A DNA stretch of 64,000 bases, taken from contig NZ_CP068046.1 in the NCBI RefSeq assembly GCF_016698665.1, positions 806,001 to 870,000 of the forward strand, read 5' to 3'. Below are positions 63,165 through 64,000 of this stretch, one piece after another. The stretch is from Devosia rhizoryzae. GTDB taxonomy: Bacteria; Pseudomonadota; Alphaproteobacteria; Rhizobiales; Devosiaceae. The position numbers and the translations under genes are program-made. How positions within the stretch are numbered: position 1 is the stretch's first letter; each line of letters opens with the position of its first letter. Under the pieces are notes generated by a model. It worked only from the letters and a program-made list of their open reading frames with translations. It was not told the DNA's origin and searched no databases.

Positions 63165-64000
63165 ATGCCATCGGCCGTTTCGCGCTTGGATAGTCCCGAG
63201 CTGCGCGCATCCATTTATCAGTTCACGGTCTATATTCCCGGCGGCGTTGCCTCTGTGTTCCTGGGCATCTGGCTCAGCGAACATGGCATTCCTGCCGACC
63301 AGATCGGGCTCATCAACGCGCTCCCGACGTTATGCCTCCTGCTGCTCAACATCCTCGTCGGGCGGATTGCCGATAAGGCCGACGACTGGCGCACGGCGCT
63401 GATCTACATCTCCATCGCTTCGGCGCTGGCGCCGCTGCCCCTATATTTCGTCTCCGAGTTTTGGGGCATTTTGCTGGTCTGGGCGCTATGCAGCACCACC
63501 AACGGGCTCGTTGCCCCCGTGATCGACGCGGCGACGGTTCGCATGACGCGGCGCAATGGCACCGATTTTGGCGTTATTCGGGCCTGGGCGACTGTGGGCT
63601 ACGTTTTCGCCGCAGGCGGGTTGGGGCTGCTGATCAATTTCTGGGGCTCGGGTGTCTTCATCTCGCTCTATGTAGCCATGGTCGTTATCCGCGCCTTCCT
63701 GGCCTTCCTCTTGCCCCGCTTCCGGGCGCCCGCACAAAAAGTGACGTTGGCTGATGCCGCTGCGCCCGCGATGCCGAGCCGGCTCAAGGACAGCCTTCAG
63801 CTTTGGTTCATCTTGCCCCTCCTGGCCTTCGCCTTGGTCAATTCCAGCAACTCCCTGATCGGCGGCTTTGCCGCGCTGGTCTGGTTCGAAAACGGCATTC
63901 CGAGCTATTATCTCGGGCCTTTGCTGGGAATCGCGGCGACCGGAGAGGCTGTGCTGATGTTCGCCTGGCGCCGCTTCGGCGGCCGGGTCTCAGCCCGCAC
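63165..64000 (+). CDS. Major facilitator superfamily transporter, truncated by the window edge
   Basis: ATG at 63165 opens a frame that runs off the right edge, giving at least 278 residues. The start is MPSAVSRLDSPELRASIYQF, and the frame continues with seven or more hydrophobic helices: TVYIPGGVASVFLGIWLSE, ALPTLCLLLLNILVGRIAD, ALIYISIASALAPLPLYFV and so on. A conserved charged loop (ATVRMTRRNGTDFGVIRAWATVGYV) sits after the fourth helix. It matches the MFS_1-like/nucleoside symporter-type branch. The strand and frame were read directly from the sequence. Substrate unknown. Confidence 0.82.
   Translation, partial: MPSAVSRLDSPELRASIYQFTVYIPGGVASVFLGIWLSEHGIPADQIGLINALPTLCLLLLNILVGRIADKADDWRTALIYISIASALAPLPLYFVSEFWGILLVWALCSTTNGLVAPVIDAATVRMTRRNGTDFGVIRAWATVGYVFAAGGLGLLINFWGSGVFISLYVAMVVIRAFLAFLLPRFRAPAQKVTLADAAAPAMPSRLKDSLQLWFILPLLAFALVNSSNSLIGGFAALVWFENGIPSYYLGPLLGIAATGEAVLMFAWRRFGGRVSAR

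Overview
The window is a GC-rich alphaproteobacterial chromosome segment, most likely from the Hyphomicrobiales and perhaps a Devosia-like genus. Three things support this: a circularly permuted two-piece tmRNA gene whose tag begins ANDN, next to an alphaproteobacterial SspB; the cell-envelope/DNA-repair order bamD-recN-ligA; and several palindromic intergenic repeats of the kind common in this order. The genus is a guess from style, not from any search. There are no transposases, integrases, phage genes or CRISPR arrays. It reads as core chromosome with small accessory pieces.

Layout. 0-7 kb: bamD, recN, ligA and two secreted proteins of unknown role. 7-13.5 kb: an aminopeptidase P, two tandem 43-residue microproteins, prmA, a YbjQ-family protein and a UvrD/PcrA helicase. 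13.5-20.6 kb: a secreted phytase/esterase-like protein, a giant AsmA-type envelope protein, then a protein quality-control island (ribbon-helix-helix protein, sspB and the split ssrA RNA). 20.6-27.4 kb: a Cys-rich YkgJ-like protein, thyA, a DUF4424 protein, an acetyltransferase, two dihydrofolate-reductase-fold proteins (one is folA) and hflK-hflC. 27.5-31 kb: serB, miaA, a MATE exporter and a glycine-zipper lipoprotein.

Branched-chain amino acid synthesis is spread over three loci. ilvB-ilvH (31.2-34 kb) is preceded by a putative leader peptide rich in Leu/Ile/Val and a terminator hairpin, so it probably has an attenuator. ilvC (42.1 kb) lies directly behind a TetR regulator that has its own palindromic operator. 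leuA (48.7 kb) is preceded by a very leucine-rich 41-codon ORF whose stop codon sits in an RNA stem. Between them are pdxJ, an FMN reductase, kup, an Old Yellow Enzyme, an exonuclease III family protein, a radical SAM/B12-type protein, a flavin monooxygenase-TetR operon with a perfect operator, a UPF0303 protein and a PhzF isomerase.

50-64 kb: a membrane-anchored EEP-family hydrolase, a HisC-like aminotransferase, tRNA-Lys(CTT), a secreted intradiol-dioxygenase-like protein, a cold-shock protein, a TerC-family membrane protein, a FemAB-like/flippase/GNAT surface-polymer group, acs, a NagZ-like glycosidase, an LpxH-like phosphatase and a truncated MFS transporter at the right edge.

Most notable beyond routine annotation: the tandem microproteins with a perfect palindrome between them; the two putative amino-acid leader ORFs; the sspB-ssrA adjacency with the whole split tmRNA readable; a roughly 185-bp repeat present twice in inverted orientation; and perfect hairpins touching the start codons of pdxJ and the FemAB-like gene.
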